Origin: Pseudoalteromonas sp. S2755
Lineage (GTDB): Bacteria; Pseudomonadota; Gammaproteobacteria; Enterobacterales; Alteromonadaceae
Direction: 5' to 3'
DNA length: 64,000 nucleotides
Assembly: GCF_005886535.1 (NCBI RefSeq)
Contig: NZ_PNDS01000028.1
Location: 1-64,000 of the forward strand
Position 1 is the first letter of the stretch. Every line of letters starts with the position of its first letter. The notes under the pieces are model-generated. The model saw only the letters and a list, made by a program, of their open reading frames with translations, was not told where the DNA came from and ran no database searches. The position numbers were made by a program, and so were the translations under genes. Shown one piece after another: positions 1 through 8,441 of the stretch.

Positions 1-8
1 AAATTAAA

Positions 9-84
<76 letters not shown>

Positions 85-147
85 ACACTAATTCGTGTAC
101 CATGCAGTTTCTGCATGCACCACATTGCTAATGCAATGATTTTAATC

Positions 148-223
148 TGGTGCCCAGAGGCGGAATCGAACCACCGACACGAGGATTTTCAATCCTCTGC
201 TCTACCGACTGAGCTATCTGGGC
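148..223 (-). tRNA. tRNA-Phe (anticodon GAA)
   Basis: The reverse complement gives a full cloverleaf: acceptor GCCCAGA pairs with TCTGGGC, the anticodon stem is GAGGA/TCCTC with loop TTGAAAA (anticodon GAA), the T arm contains GGTTCGATTCC, and the 3' CCA is encoded. It is the first gene of a minus-strand tRNA operon with tRNA-Thr behind it. A consensus-like promoter lies immediately upstream. Confidence 0.97.
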
Positions 224-232
224 GTGCGGCGT

Positions 233-261
233 ATTAAACGGGTTTTGCGGTTCTAAGTCAA
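233..261 (-). promoter_or_regulatory. sigma70 promoter of the tRNA-Phe/Thr operon
   Basis: On the minus strand a -35 box TTGACT (256-261) is separated by exactly 17 nt from a -10 box TTTAAT (233-238). The discriminator after it is GC-rich (ACGCCGCAC), as is usual for stringently controlled stable-RNA promoters. The tRNA-Phe 5' end is 10 nt beyond the -10 box. Confidence 0.8.
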
Positions 262-304
262 CCCTTTTTTTAAATACATTTATCGTTTGCACAGTTTTCA
301 GACA

Positions 305-324
305 AAGCGGTTAAAATACCGCTT
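305..324 (+). terminator. short hairpin with T-run, possible terminator
   Basis: AAGCGGT and ACCGCTT form a 7-bp stem with a 6-nt loop, and the right arm runs into five Ts on the plus strand. No plus-strand gene precedes it in the window, so its role is unclear. It lies between the minus-strand serine hydrolase and the tRNA promoter; nothing else is visible in 262-529. Confidence 0.3.
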
Positions 325-529
325 TTTCGATGAAAAAACGCCCGACTAGCCATGTTTTACTGTATTTATCGACTTATATCTATGAATAACGCAAACCGCT
401 CTAGACCTAAAACAAAGAAAAAGGCGTCACTTAAGAGAAATATGTGCTTAAAGGAATAAAATAGAATGGAGATACATATTCTATCTCATTCCCATAGCGA
501 AGCTCGACAACAAGGTTTATCAATCCTGT

Positions 530-1738
530 TTAGAGATTGTCTTTATGTTGCGCTTCAAATCTTTGTTGCATGACCTGTATCGCTTTTTCTACCGCTTGTT
601 TTGCATTACTCGTATCACCGTTTGTTACCGCTAATATCGCTATGTTCTTTTCTGGCAACACTAAGTTGTCTAAATAGAAGGTCCCAGTAAAGCCATTGTG
701 ATGAAAGCTATTGTTGTTTGGAGTAAGGATCCAGCCTAAGCCATATTCTGGGCTAACCGGTGTGAGCAGTCGCGTATATGAATTAGCACCAATCAAATTA
801 TCACCACCTCTGGCACCCTCGAGATAAGCACGTAAATAGTATGACAAATCGGCCAAGGTCGTACTGACTAACCCTGCTGGTCCAACAACGTTTGGTAGAT
901 CGACCCTGTCGGCCGGTGTTATTGGATGCCATTGCCCTTCTCGCATCTGATGACCACTCGGCTGCCCTTCTGGATCTCCATAGCTAGCAGGCCCAAATCC
1001 AATATTTTCCATTCCAAGAGGAATGAACACTTCTTGCTTCACTAACGCTTCCCATGATTGCCCCGTCACACGCTCCAACATATGACCTGCAACAACATAA
1101 CCTGCATTGCTATATAGATAGGTTCCGTGAGTCACTTCTGGTTGTGTCGTTAACGCCTCTTGAGTCCACGAATATCTTTGCTCGATCATGCCACGTTGAT
1201 CTAAATGCCACTGACCAGAATACATGGAGTCAAGATCGCGCTTTAAGCCTGAAGTCATCGAAAGCAGTGCCGTTAATGTAACAGACTCAAATTCAGGGTT
1301 AATTTTTCCGATTAACTCAGGAAAAACATCACTCACCCGACTGTCAAATCGAATTAACCCCTGCTCAACCAAACGAGCAGCTACGGTTGCTGTCATGGAC
1401 TTACTGAACGAACCAATCGACCAATTATCAAGTTTGGTGACCAGAGCTTGCCCTGTGCTCACTCGCACACCAGCTACATCAAGCTCAATCAACTCATCCC
1501 CATAAACGATAAACCCGCCAAGTGCGGGCATAGCAAACTCAGCCCGGATTGCTTCCAGTTGTTCGTTGAGTAGCCCGTCTCCCACCTTGCCATAGCGCGG
1601 CGGAGTGACGGCAATGTCTTCATTAGCACTCTTTTCAATAACAATAGAATTGTCACTGTTATTACAGCCAGTTAGTAAGGCGCAGCCCAGCAGTGTAATA
1701 AGCCAACCAAACGCCAGCCGACTTTGACGTAGAAACAT
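530..1738 (-). CDS. beta-lactamase-family serine hydrolase, lipoprotein
   Basis: This is a class C beta-lactamase/penicillin-binding-type hydrolase (Beta-lactamase family, PF00144) of 402 aa. The N terminus is a lipoprotein signal with lipobox LLTGC, giving lipidated Cys25. The catalytic motifs are in order: SFSK at 110-113 (SxxK), YSN at 209-211 (YxN) and HHNG at 346-349 (the KTG-equivalent HxG). Such proteins act in the periplasm or are membrane anchored, as D,D-peptidases or esterases; the substrate cannot be read from sequence. Downstream on the minus strand come the tRNAs with their own promoter, so it is probably monocistronic. It is unlikely to be a clinically relevant beta-lactamase, since it lacks the AmpC KTG motif. 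Confidence 0.88.
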   Translation of the reverse strand: MFLRQSRLAFGWLITLLGCALLTGCNNSDNSIVIEKSANEDIAVTPPRYGKVGDGLLNEQLEAIRAEFAMPALGGFIVYGDELIELDVAGVRVSTGQALVTKLDNWSIGSFSKSMTATVAARLVEQGLIRFDSRVSDVFPELIGKINPEFESVTLTALLSMTSGLKRDLDSMYSGQWHLDQRGMIEQRYSWTQEALTTQPEVTHGTYLYSNAGYVVAGHMLERVTGQSWEALVKQEVFIPLGMENIGFGPASYGDPEGQPSGHQMREGQWHPITPADRVDLPNVVGPAGLVSTTLADLSYYLRAYLEGARGGDNLIGANSYTRLLTPVSPEYGLGWILTPNNNSFHHNGFTGTFYLDNLVLPEKNIAILAVTNGDTSNAKQAVEKAIQVMQQRFEAQHKDNL

Positions 1739-2004
1739 GAGATATCCTTATAAGTATTAGGTTGAACGAATACTACTTTATAAAAACGTTACGTAAAATT
1801 TAATTTTTATTAAAGTTTAATGCTTTACACATCACAGGTGCAGTTAAAATTATCGAGATAACAACCTGATTATTCTAAGATTTAAAACAATCAGATGATC
1901 CCAGCCTATTGCCACTATTGATTGAAAAACGAGAGGTAAAAACTTGTCGAAGGTGATAGGATTACTACAACTACTAAGTATAAATAATTCTTTTGGGATT
2001 AAGC

Positions 2005-4884
2005 ATGGCAAATAGCGCGAATACCAATGCAAATGGACAGATACTTTTTTTATTTATCGCAATACTGACTGTTGGACTATGCAGCGCCGCTGGTGCTTAC
2101 CTACTGCCAAAGCAAGCTGACGTCCCTACCGCACCAACCGTGAACCTACAGCAACAAGCAACAACAGTTGCAACTCCACTTGCCAAGGTGGTCACACAGC
2201 ACGGCTTTGACAGTGCCAAACAGATTGTATCCGCATTATTGTCATCTAACGAGCGTTTGGGTGCCTATTTGTATGTCAATACGGGGATGGGGCAACCAAA
2301 CCTAGTATTTCAACAAAGTACAGGTGAGCAAATCATTGCATTGAATCGCAAAGAGTCTTATAACAAAGATACAATGCAGGTATATCACATGCCACTGCAA
2401 CTAGATGAGCAAAACGTTGGTGAACTCATTTTGACCTATACACCACCTGTTGCTACTGCATCATCAAGCGATCCATTTATTGCCTATATACTGCTCGCTG
2501 CTGCCATTATTAGCGCCTTGATGATTGTGGTGGTTGCTATTCGTAGGCTTTCTGGCGCATCAAGTAACGATACTGAAGAGCTTATCTCAGAAATCAATCG
2601 TCTAACAATGGATAAAAACTATAAGTCGACGGTTGGTACTTATTATGGTGGTGGTCTGGCTGAGGTTGCTGAAGCGATAAATGCGTTGTTAAAGCAAGTA
2701 CAATCATCCATAGAGTCCGATCAAGCAACGCAAAACGAGTTAAAACAGCTTCAAGAAAGCCTTGAAACTGAAGTTCAAGCCCGCACGCTGGCGTTAGAAA
2801 AAGCGATTTTAAATGCGGAGCGTGCAAGTGATGCAAAAACCACTTTCTTAGCCACGATGAGCCATGAGATCCGCACGCCAATGAACGGCGTCATTGGTAC
2901 TATTGATTTACTGCGTCAAACCGATCTTGATGGTGCTCAACACCGCCTCACCACGATTATTCGCGACTCAGCATTCTCTTTACTTGGTATTCTCGATGAT
3001 ATTCTCGACTTTTCTAAAATTGAGGCAGGTAAATTACGCATAGACAACAGTGCTTTCTCGGTGGCTGAAACCACAGAGGAAGTCGCACGTGTACTTTCAT
3101 CAGTAGCGAAAAAACGTAAGTTAGACTTACAGCTGTTTATTGCTCCTGACATTCCAACGAACTTAGTTGGTGACACCGTTCGCGTTAGGCAAGTACTTTA
3201 TAACCTGTGCAGTAATGCCATTAAGTTCACAACTACAGATGATTCAACCCAAGGTTATGTAAAAATCTCCGTTGAAGTTGCACAAAACACCTCGGAGCAT
3301 TACACCTTACGCTTTACCGTCACTGACAATGGTAAAGGCATGACAAAAGCTCAGTTGAGAGAAATTTTTAATCCGTTTATTCAAGCTGAGGGCTCTATCA
3401 CCCGCGAATTTGGCGGTACAGGACTAGGCCTTTCTATTTGTAAAAGTTTAATCGAACTCATGCTAGGTAGTATCCATGTTAACTCGGATATTGGCATGGG
3501 AAGTGAGTTTGTTGTGGAATTGCCATTTAGTGTGGATGGCAAAGTAAATTACGCGAATAAGCAATTGTTAAACGGCCGCACTGTTGCCCTACTCACCCCA
3601 AATAATGAGAGACGCACTATTTTAAATCGCTACCTTTCATTTATGGGTGCGAGTGTGATTGCTATCGATGAAAGCGAAATAACCGAACACCAGCACGAAG
3701 ATAAACTTATTTGGGTGCTAGATGGTTTAGACGGCATGGACAAGGTCAATGAAGAGCTAAGAACTGTCGTTTATTCGCTTGAGAAAAACGAACAGCAAGT
3801 TGTTGTCCTAAGTAAAATGGACGAAGCCGCCCTTAATCACAAAAATATTTTCTACCTCAATGCATCACCGTTATGTAAGTCTAGCTTTATGACGGCTATT
3901 TTAGTTGCTGCCGGGTTGCATAAACCAAAAGATATTAAACCTTCGCGCACTATCAACGACTTTTTAAGTGTTGATGAAGCAAGAGCAACCAACAAACTGG
4001 TGTTGTTAGTTGAAGATAACGTATTAAATCAGCAAGTGCTGACCGACCAATTACACCTGTTAGGCTATGGTGTCGAGGTTGCAGAAAATGGCGAGGAAGG
4101 TCTAGAACTTTGGAAAAAAGAGCACTTTCCTATCGTACTGACTGATTTACATATGCCGAAGATGTCGGGCTACGACATGGTCAAACATATTAGAGACTAT
4201 GTAGAAACCGCAACCGATACCATTGAGCAACCATACATCATTGCCGTGACAGCCAATGCATTAAAAGGCGAAAGGGAACGTTGTGAGGCTGGTGGTATGA
4301 ATGACTACATTACTAAGCCGGTTGAGTTAAATGTACTAGAAGCAACACTCAATAAGTGTATAGAAAGCTTACCAAAAGCACATCAGCCTAGACCAAGTGC
4401 TGATCCATCAGCTGCACCAGTAGCCGTTAACCAAGTACAGCCGAGAGCACAACAAGAAACAGAGCTAGAGCCCGAAGTTGATGAAGTTATGGTTGCAGAG
4501 CCTGAAGTGATTGAGACTAAAGCCAGCGAACCTGCTCCCGCCATCAACATGGACATGCTTAACAAGTATGTAAATCATGATGAAGCGAAACGAAATCGCT
4601 TTTTCCGAATGTACTTAGAACAAAGTAGCCAGTTAACACGGGATGTAAACGGCGCGGTGATCACGATGAGCCAAGACGAAATCATTGAAGCTTGTCATCA
4701 ACTTAAGTCCATCTCTAAAACTATCGGTGCTGAAAAAGTAGCAGAAACAGCCATAGAGTTCGAGACTTTATGTAAGGAAGGCACGCTTACCACCGATCAG
4801 CTGATCCAGATGCGTGATAAATTGGAGCAGGACTTTTTAGCCGCAACCGAGTTTATCCAACAATATTTGAGCCAAGAAGCTTAA
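2005..4884 (+). CDS. hybrid sensor histidine kinase (HisKA-HATPase-REC-HPt)
   Basis: This is a 959-aa membrane-bound hybrid kinase. The order is: membrane segment near residues 12-34, a periplasmic stretch of about 120 aa, a second membrane segment near 158-180, a coiled linker, a HisKA domain with MSHEIRTPMNG (phospho-accepting His287), an HATPase domain, a receiver domain with LVEDN and the acceptor Asp714 in LTDLHMPKMSG, a Pro/Glu-rich linker, and a C-terminal HPt domain with His898 in CHQLKS. It can therefore run a full His-Asp-His phosphorelay. The start chosen is ATG 2005, not the in-frame TTG at 1993, because GGGATTAAGC precedes it. There is no adjacent response regulator, so the output partner is unknown. 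BarA/ArcB-like architecture is a comparison only. Confidence 0.9.
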   Translation: MANSANTNANGQILFLFIAILTVGLCSAAGAYLLPKQADVPTAPTVNLQQQATTVATPLAKVVTQHGFDSAKQIVSALLSSNERLGAYLYVNTGMGQPNLVFQQSTGEQIIALNRKESYNKDTMQVYHMPLQLDEQNVGELILTYTPPVATASSSDPFIAYILLAAAIISALMIVVVAIRRLSGASSNDTEELISEINRLTMDKNYKSTVGTYYGGGLAEVAEAINALLKQVQSSIESDQATQNELKQLQESLETEVQARTLALEKAILNAERASDAKTTFLATMSHEIRTPMNGVIGTIDLLRQTDLDGAQHRLTTIIRDSAFSLLGILDDILDFSKIEAGKLRIDNSAFSVAETTEEVARVLSSVAKKRKLDLQLFIAPDIPTNLVGDTVRVRQVLYNLCSNAIKFTTTDDSTQGYVKISVEVAQNTSEHYTLRFTVTDNGKGMTKAQLREIFNPFIQAEGSITREFGGTGLGLSICKSLIELMLGSIHVNSDIGMGSEFVVELPFSVDGKVNYANKQLLNGRTVALLTPNNERRTILNRYLSFMGASVIAIDESEITEHQHEDKLIWVLDGLDGMDKVNEELRTVVYSLEKNEQQVVVLSKMDEAALNHKNIFYLNASPLCKSSFMTAILVAAGLHKPKDIKPSRTINDFLSVDEARATNKLVLLVEDNVLNQQVLTDQLHLLGYGVEVAENGEEGLELWKKEHFPIVLTDLHMPKMSGYDMVKHIRDYVETATDTIEQPYIIAVTANALKGERERCEAGGMNDYITKPVELNVLEATLNKCIESLPKAHQPRPSADPSAAPVAVNQVQPRAQQETELEPEVDEVMVAEPEVIETKASEPAPAINMDMLNKYVNHDEAKRNRFFRMYLEQSSQLTRDVNGAVITMSQDEIIEACHQLKSISKTIGAEKVAETAIEFETLCKEGTLTTDQLIQMRDKLEQDFLAATEFIQQYLSQEA

Positions 4885-4890
4885 TGGTGT

Positions 4891-4905
4891 GGGGGCACTG
4901 CCCCC
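4891..4905 (+). terminator. GC-rich hairpin after the histidine kinase
   Basis: GGGGGC and GCCCCC form a 6-bp stem around ACT, starting 6 nt after the kinase stop. There is no T-run behind it, so it may be a weak terminator or an mRNA-end stabiliser. Apart from this hairpin and the repeat at 4924, I see nothing supportable in 4906-5406. Confidence 0.35.
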
Positions 4906-4923
4906 CCGCAATTCCAGCCTCCA

Positions 4924-4969
4924 CTAAGGGGAACAAAAATCAAACAGCAAAGATCAACTGCCCCTAATG
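4924..4969. repeat. short MITE-like repeat remnant (copy 1)
   Basis: The segment is bounded by CTAAGGGG and CCCCTAATG and contains GCAAAGATCAACTGCCCCTA. The same ending (GCAAAGGTCAACAGCCCCTA) occurs in the repeat at 50493. It lies between convergently unrelated genes and has no coding capacity. Confidence 0.45.
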
Positions 4970-5406
4970 GTTACGCCATGCATTTAGATATAATCGCCAC
5001 CTAAAAGAATGATCCTTCCCTGAATCACTGACCGCATTTTATTCGCTTTCTGACTCCAAACACTTCCCCTATTAATTTTCACTGAGTATACTGACGCGCT
5101 TTTTTAAATTAGTTAGTCGTTACATACAACAAACGCTAGTTGAAATAGGTACTGGCCACCCGTTCAAAAAAAGTACAGGCATGCCTGAGCTCAACAAGTA
5201 GATATCTGATTAAGGTTTTTACTCGGTGACTCGATAAGCAATGCCAATCTGCATTGAAAAGTGTTCTATTTACCGCGCATCGTTTCTAACGTTGCATGCT
5301 AAGTATATGGCTCATTATTCAGTGTTGATTGAAAACATTAGATGCAATAACGCATTCTTTATAAAAATGGCCAGATACAACACATTGATTAGATTAGGAA
5401 GTACAT

Positions 5407-6843
5407 ATGAATTCAGTTCCGAAGGCCGGAGAATTTCTGGGTCACCCTAAAGGCCTCTTCTTATTATTTGGTACCGAAATGTGGGAGCGCTTTGGCTACT
5501 ACGGTATGCGTGCCATCTTAGTTCTTTACCTTGTAGCACAAGTACAAAATGGTGGCTTCGGTTGGAGTAATGCCGATGCACTAAGCCTTTACGGCACATT
5601 TACGATGGCCGTTTATCTTACCCCGCTGTTTGGTGGTTGGCTTGCAGATAACGTATTAGGTCAGCGCAAAGCCATCATTATTGGTGGTATTTTAATGGCC
5701 GCAGGCCATTTTATTATGGGTATTCCTCACAGTGTTGTGGCAGGGCAAGAAGTAAACGTCTTCTACCTTGGCTTGGCACTGCTTTGTCTAGGTAATGGCT
5801 TATTCAAGCCTAATATCTCAACGATGGTTGGCGATTTATACCAAGAAGGTGACAAGCGCCGTGACGGTGCATTTACTATCTTCTATATGGGTATCAACTT
5901 AGGTGGTGCGTTAGGTCCACTTGTTGCGGGTTATGTAGCTGCAGTAGTTAACTGGCAGGCAGGCTTTATCGCGGCGGGTGTAGGTATGATCATTTCTGTA
6001 GTTATGCAGCTTATCTTAAGCCAGAAGTATCTAGGCGATATCGGTAAAGTACCTTCAGCTAAACTTTCTCAACAGATGTCTGACTCTCTGACAAAAGAGC
6101 CACTTACAAAGAAAGAAAAAGATCGTATCCGTGTTATTTTCACCATGAGTGTTTTCTCAATTATCTTCTGGATGGGCTTCGAGCAGGCAGGTGGCCTGAT
6201 GAACCTATTCGCAAACGACTATACCAACCGTATGTTTATGGGCTTTGAGATCCCGGCTTCTTGGTTTCAGTCTCTTAACTCTATCTTCATCATTGTATTT
6301 GCGCCATTAGTAGCGATGATCTGGTTAAAACTAGATAACAAAGAGCCAAACTCTCCGGTGAAGTTTGCCATTGGCCTTGTTTTCCTTGCGTTAGGCTTCT
6401 TAACTATGATGCTAGCACTTGCAACAGAAGGTGGCGAAGCCGGTGACACACTGCAGATCAGCATGATTTGGTTAGTGTTATTCTATATGTTCCACACACT
6501 TGGTGAACTATGTTTATCACCAATTGGTCTTTCTATGGTAAGTAAACTGGCGCCACTACGTTTAGCATCACTACTAATGGGTATTTGGTTCCTATGTACG
6601 GCGGTTGCAAACAAGCTTGCTGGTCTTGTGGGCTCTTTCATCGGTGAAGGCCAAGAAGCGATGGAAAATGCGATGAGCATCTTCATTGGTTTAGGTGGCG
6701 TAGCCTTGCTGTCTGCTGTGTTAATGTATCTATTAAGCAACAAGCTTGTAGATTGGATGCACGGCGCTGAGGGTAAGCACGAACCTCATACGCAAAAGCA
6801 TTACCTTGCAGAAGAACTAGAAGTATCTGCTGAGAAGCAATAA
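5407..6843 (+). CDS. POT/PTR family proton-dependent oligopeptide transporter
   Basis: This is a 478-aa inner-membrane MFS-type transporter of the POT (PTR2) family, which imports di- and tripeptides with protons. The signature ExxERFxYY is present near the N terminus as EMWERFGYYG (residues 24-33), together with many hydrophobic helices. The length is typical of DtpA/DtpT-type proteins. The start ATG 5407 has the ribosome site AGGAAG about 6 nt upstream. It stands alone between long intergenic regions and ends at a strong hairpin, so it is probably monocistronic. The exact paralogue (dtpA, B or T-like) cannot be decided from sequence alone. Confidence 0.92.
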   Translation: MNSVPKAGEFLGHPKGLFLLFGTEMWERFGYYGMRAILVLYLVAQVQNGGFGWSNADALSLYGTFTMAVYLTPLFGGWLADNVLGQRKAIIIGGILMAAGHFIMGIPHSVVAGQEVNVFYLGLALLCLGNGLFKPNISTMVGDLYQEGDKRRDGAFTIFYMGINLGGALGPLVAGYVAAVVNWQAGFIAAGVGMIISVVMQLILSQKYLGDIGKVPSAKLSQQMSDSLTKEPLTKKEKDRIRVIFTMSVFSIIFWMGFEQAGGLMNLFANDYTNRMFMGFEIPASWFQSLNSIFIIVFAPLVAMIWLKLDNKEPNSPVKFAIGLVFLALGFLTMMLALATEGGEAGDTLQISMIWLVLFYMFHTLGELCLSPIGLSMVSKLAPLRLASLLMGIWFLCTAVANKLAGLVGSFIGEGQEAMENAMSIFIGLGGVALLSAVLMYLLSNKLVDWMHGAEGKHEPHTQKHYLAEELEVSAEKQ

Positions 6844-6851
6844 TATTTGCT

Positions 6852-6880
6852 GTAAACCACGCTAATTTAGCGTGGTTTAC
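6852..6880 (+). terminator. hairpin terminator of the peptide transporter gene
   Basis: GTAAACCACGCTAA is followed by its near-perfect complement TTAGCGTGGTTTAC, with one unpaired T, beginning 9 nt after the stop codon. The inner stem CCACGC/GCGTGG is followed by TTTAC, giving a short T-run. The rest of 6881-7133 shows no gene. Confidence 0.6.
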
Positions 6881-7133
6881 CCCTTCCATAGCAACTAGAT
6901 GTAAATATTTAGATACACTTAGCGTCATTTTTCCTCTCAATTTAGCCGTGCGATAAAAATCCTCTCTCTCATATAGCCCATCCATTAAAAACATAAAAAC
7001 CAAATAAAATCATAGTAATAAAAAAGCAAATTCACGAAATGCCCCGCAAAGTTCCTTGCTGTTTTTAGTCAAAATTTAAGCAAAAATAATTATCGTCACG
7101 CCTGTGTCAATTTTGTGTCTTTTTCATGGCAAT

Positions 7134-7151
7134 TGTGCAACTAAATTTACA
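7134..7151 (+). promoter_or_regulatory. TyrR-box-like palindrome upstream of hpd
   Basis: TGTGCA-N6-TTTACA matches the TyrR box consensus TGTAAA-N6-TTTACA at 10 of 12 positions. It lies about 110 nt before the hpd start. Control of tyrosine catabolism by TyrR/PhhR is known in related bacteria; the assignment here is inferred from one site only. Confidence 0.35.
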
Positions 7152-7262
7152 AAGTCACCTGCTGCTATTTATAGCCTCTAGCTTCCCCTTTGCAGTAATT
7201 TGATTAATCATCCAGTCATAAATACTAACAAGTCACCCAGTGCTTAATACGGGAGTAAAACA

Positions 7263-8309
7263 ATGAGTGAAGTAAATAATCCACTAGGCCTAGTCGGCAT
7301 CGAGTTTACAGAATATGCAACACCAGACGCTGATTACATGGATAAGGTATTCACTGACTTTGGCTTCTCAAAACTGAAGAAATTTAAAGACAAAGATATC
7401 GTTTACTACAACCAGCACGATATTCACTTTTTGTTGAATAACGAGCGTGAAGGCTTCTCGGCACAGTTTGCTAAAAGCCACGGCCCGGCAATTTGTTCTA
7501 TGGGCTGGCGTGTAGAAAATGCGCAAAAGGCATTTGATACTGCGGTTGAGCGTGGTGCAAAACCGGCGACTGATTCAACACACAAAGACTTACCATACCC
7601 AGCAATTTACGGTATCGGCGATAGCCTTATCTATTTCATCGAAAACTTTGGCGATAAAGGCTCTATCTACGAGCAAGACTTCGTAGACCTAGATGAGCAA
7701 AAGGTTGTTGAAGACAAAGGCTTTAAGCGCATCGATCACCTAACAAACAATGTTTATAAAGGGACAATGGAAACTTGGGCTAACTTCTATAAAGACGTAT
7801 TTGGCTTTACTGAAGTTCGTTACTTTGACATCAAAGGTCAAAAAACGGCACTGCTTTCCTACGCACTTAAGTCACCATGTGGCACCTTCTCTATTCCAAT
7901 CAACGAAGGTAAAGATGACAACAACAACCAAATCGATGAGTACCTAGATGAGTACAATGGTCCAGGTGTACAGCATTTAGCCTTTTTGACTGATGATTTG
8001 GTTAGCTCGCTAGATAAGCTAGACAAGAGCACCATTGCCACTTTAGATATCGTAGATCATTACTACGACACTATCTTTGACCGTGTGCCTTGGGTTAAAG
8101 AAGATAAAGAAAAGATCAAACAGCACCAAATTCTGGTAGATAGCCAAAGCGAAGATTGCTACCTACTACAGATTTTCACTAAAAACCTGTTTGGCCCAAT
8201 TTTCATCGAAATGATCCAACGTGTTGACGATGGTGGCTTTGGTGAAGGTAACTTCCAAGCGTTATTCGAGTCAATTGAGCGCGACCAAGAGCGCCGTGGC
8301 GTGATCTAA
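7263..8309 (+). CDS. hpd: 4-hydroxyphenylpyruvate dioxygenase
   Basis: HppD converts 4-hydroxyphenylpyruvate and O2 to homogentisate and CO2, the second step of tyrosine degradation, in the cytoplasm. The 348-aa protein has two vicinal-oxygen-chelate halves (about 12-130 and 155-330). The Fe(II) ligands are visible in the C-terminal half: His159 in RIDHLTNNV, His238 in GVQHLAF and Glu316 in IFIEMIQR. The ATG has GGGAG 8 nt upstream. A strong terminator separates it from fahA, so the two are adjacent but perhaps not one strict operon. No homogentisate 1,2-dioxygenase or maleylacetoacetate isomerase gene lies beside it. Confidence 0.96.
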   Translation: MSEVNNPLGLVGIEFTEYATPDADYMDKVFTDFGFSKLKKFKDKDIVYYNQHDIHFLLNNEREGFSAQFAKSHGPAICSMGWRVENAQKAFDTAVERGAKPATDSTHKDLPYPAIYGIGDSLIYFIENFGDKGSIYEQDFVDLDEQKVVEDKGFKRIDHLTNNVYKGTMETWANFYKDVFGFTEVRYFDIKGQKTALLSYALKSPCGTFSIPINEGKDDNNNQIDEYLDEYNGPGVQHLAFLTDDLVSSLDKLDKSTIATLDIVDHYYDTIFDRVPWVKEDKEKIKQHQILVDSQSEDCYLLQIFTKNLFGPIFIEMIQRVDDGGFGEGNFQALFESIERDQERRGVI

Positions 8310-8329
8310 GTACACCTATTAAATTAATT

Positions 8330-8357
8330 AAAAAGCAGCTAGCGATAGCTGCTTTTT
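8330..8357 (+). terminator. rho-independent terminator after hpd
   Basis: AAAAAGCAGCTA pairs with TAGCTGCTTTTT around GCGA, giving a 12-bp stem ending in a T-run, 20 nt after the hpd stop. Confidence 0.88.
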
Positions 8358-8441
8358 GTGGTTTATCAAATTGCTATTACGACTTGAGTTTTTCACTTTT
8401 GACCATAACTCAAGTTGAAAGCCAAAATTAAAGGAAGGGCA

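Noticed and set aside
530..1738. Resistance beta-lactamase
   Set aside because: The protein is a lipoprotein with an HxG-type third motif, as in esterase/peptidase members; no evidence of antibiotic hydrolysis.
5241..5450. 69-aa open frame before the POT transporter
   Set aside because: It has no ribosome site, overlaps the true start of the transporter out of frame and has an unnatural composition.
6683..7003. 106-aa minus-strand frame at the end of the POT gene
   Set aside because: It is antisense to the transporter 3' end and to the terminator hairpin; no SD and no recognisable domain.
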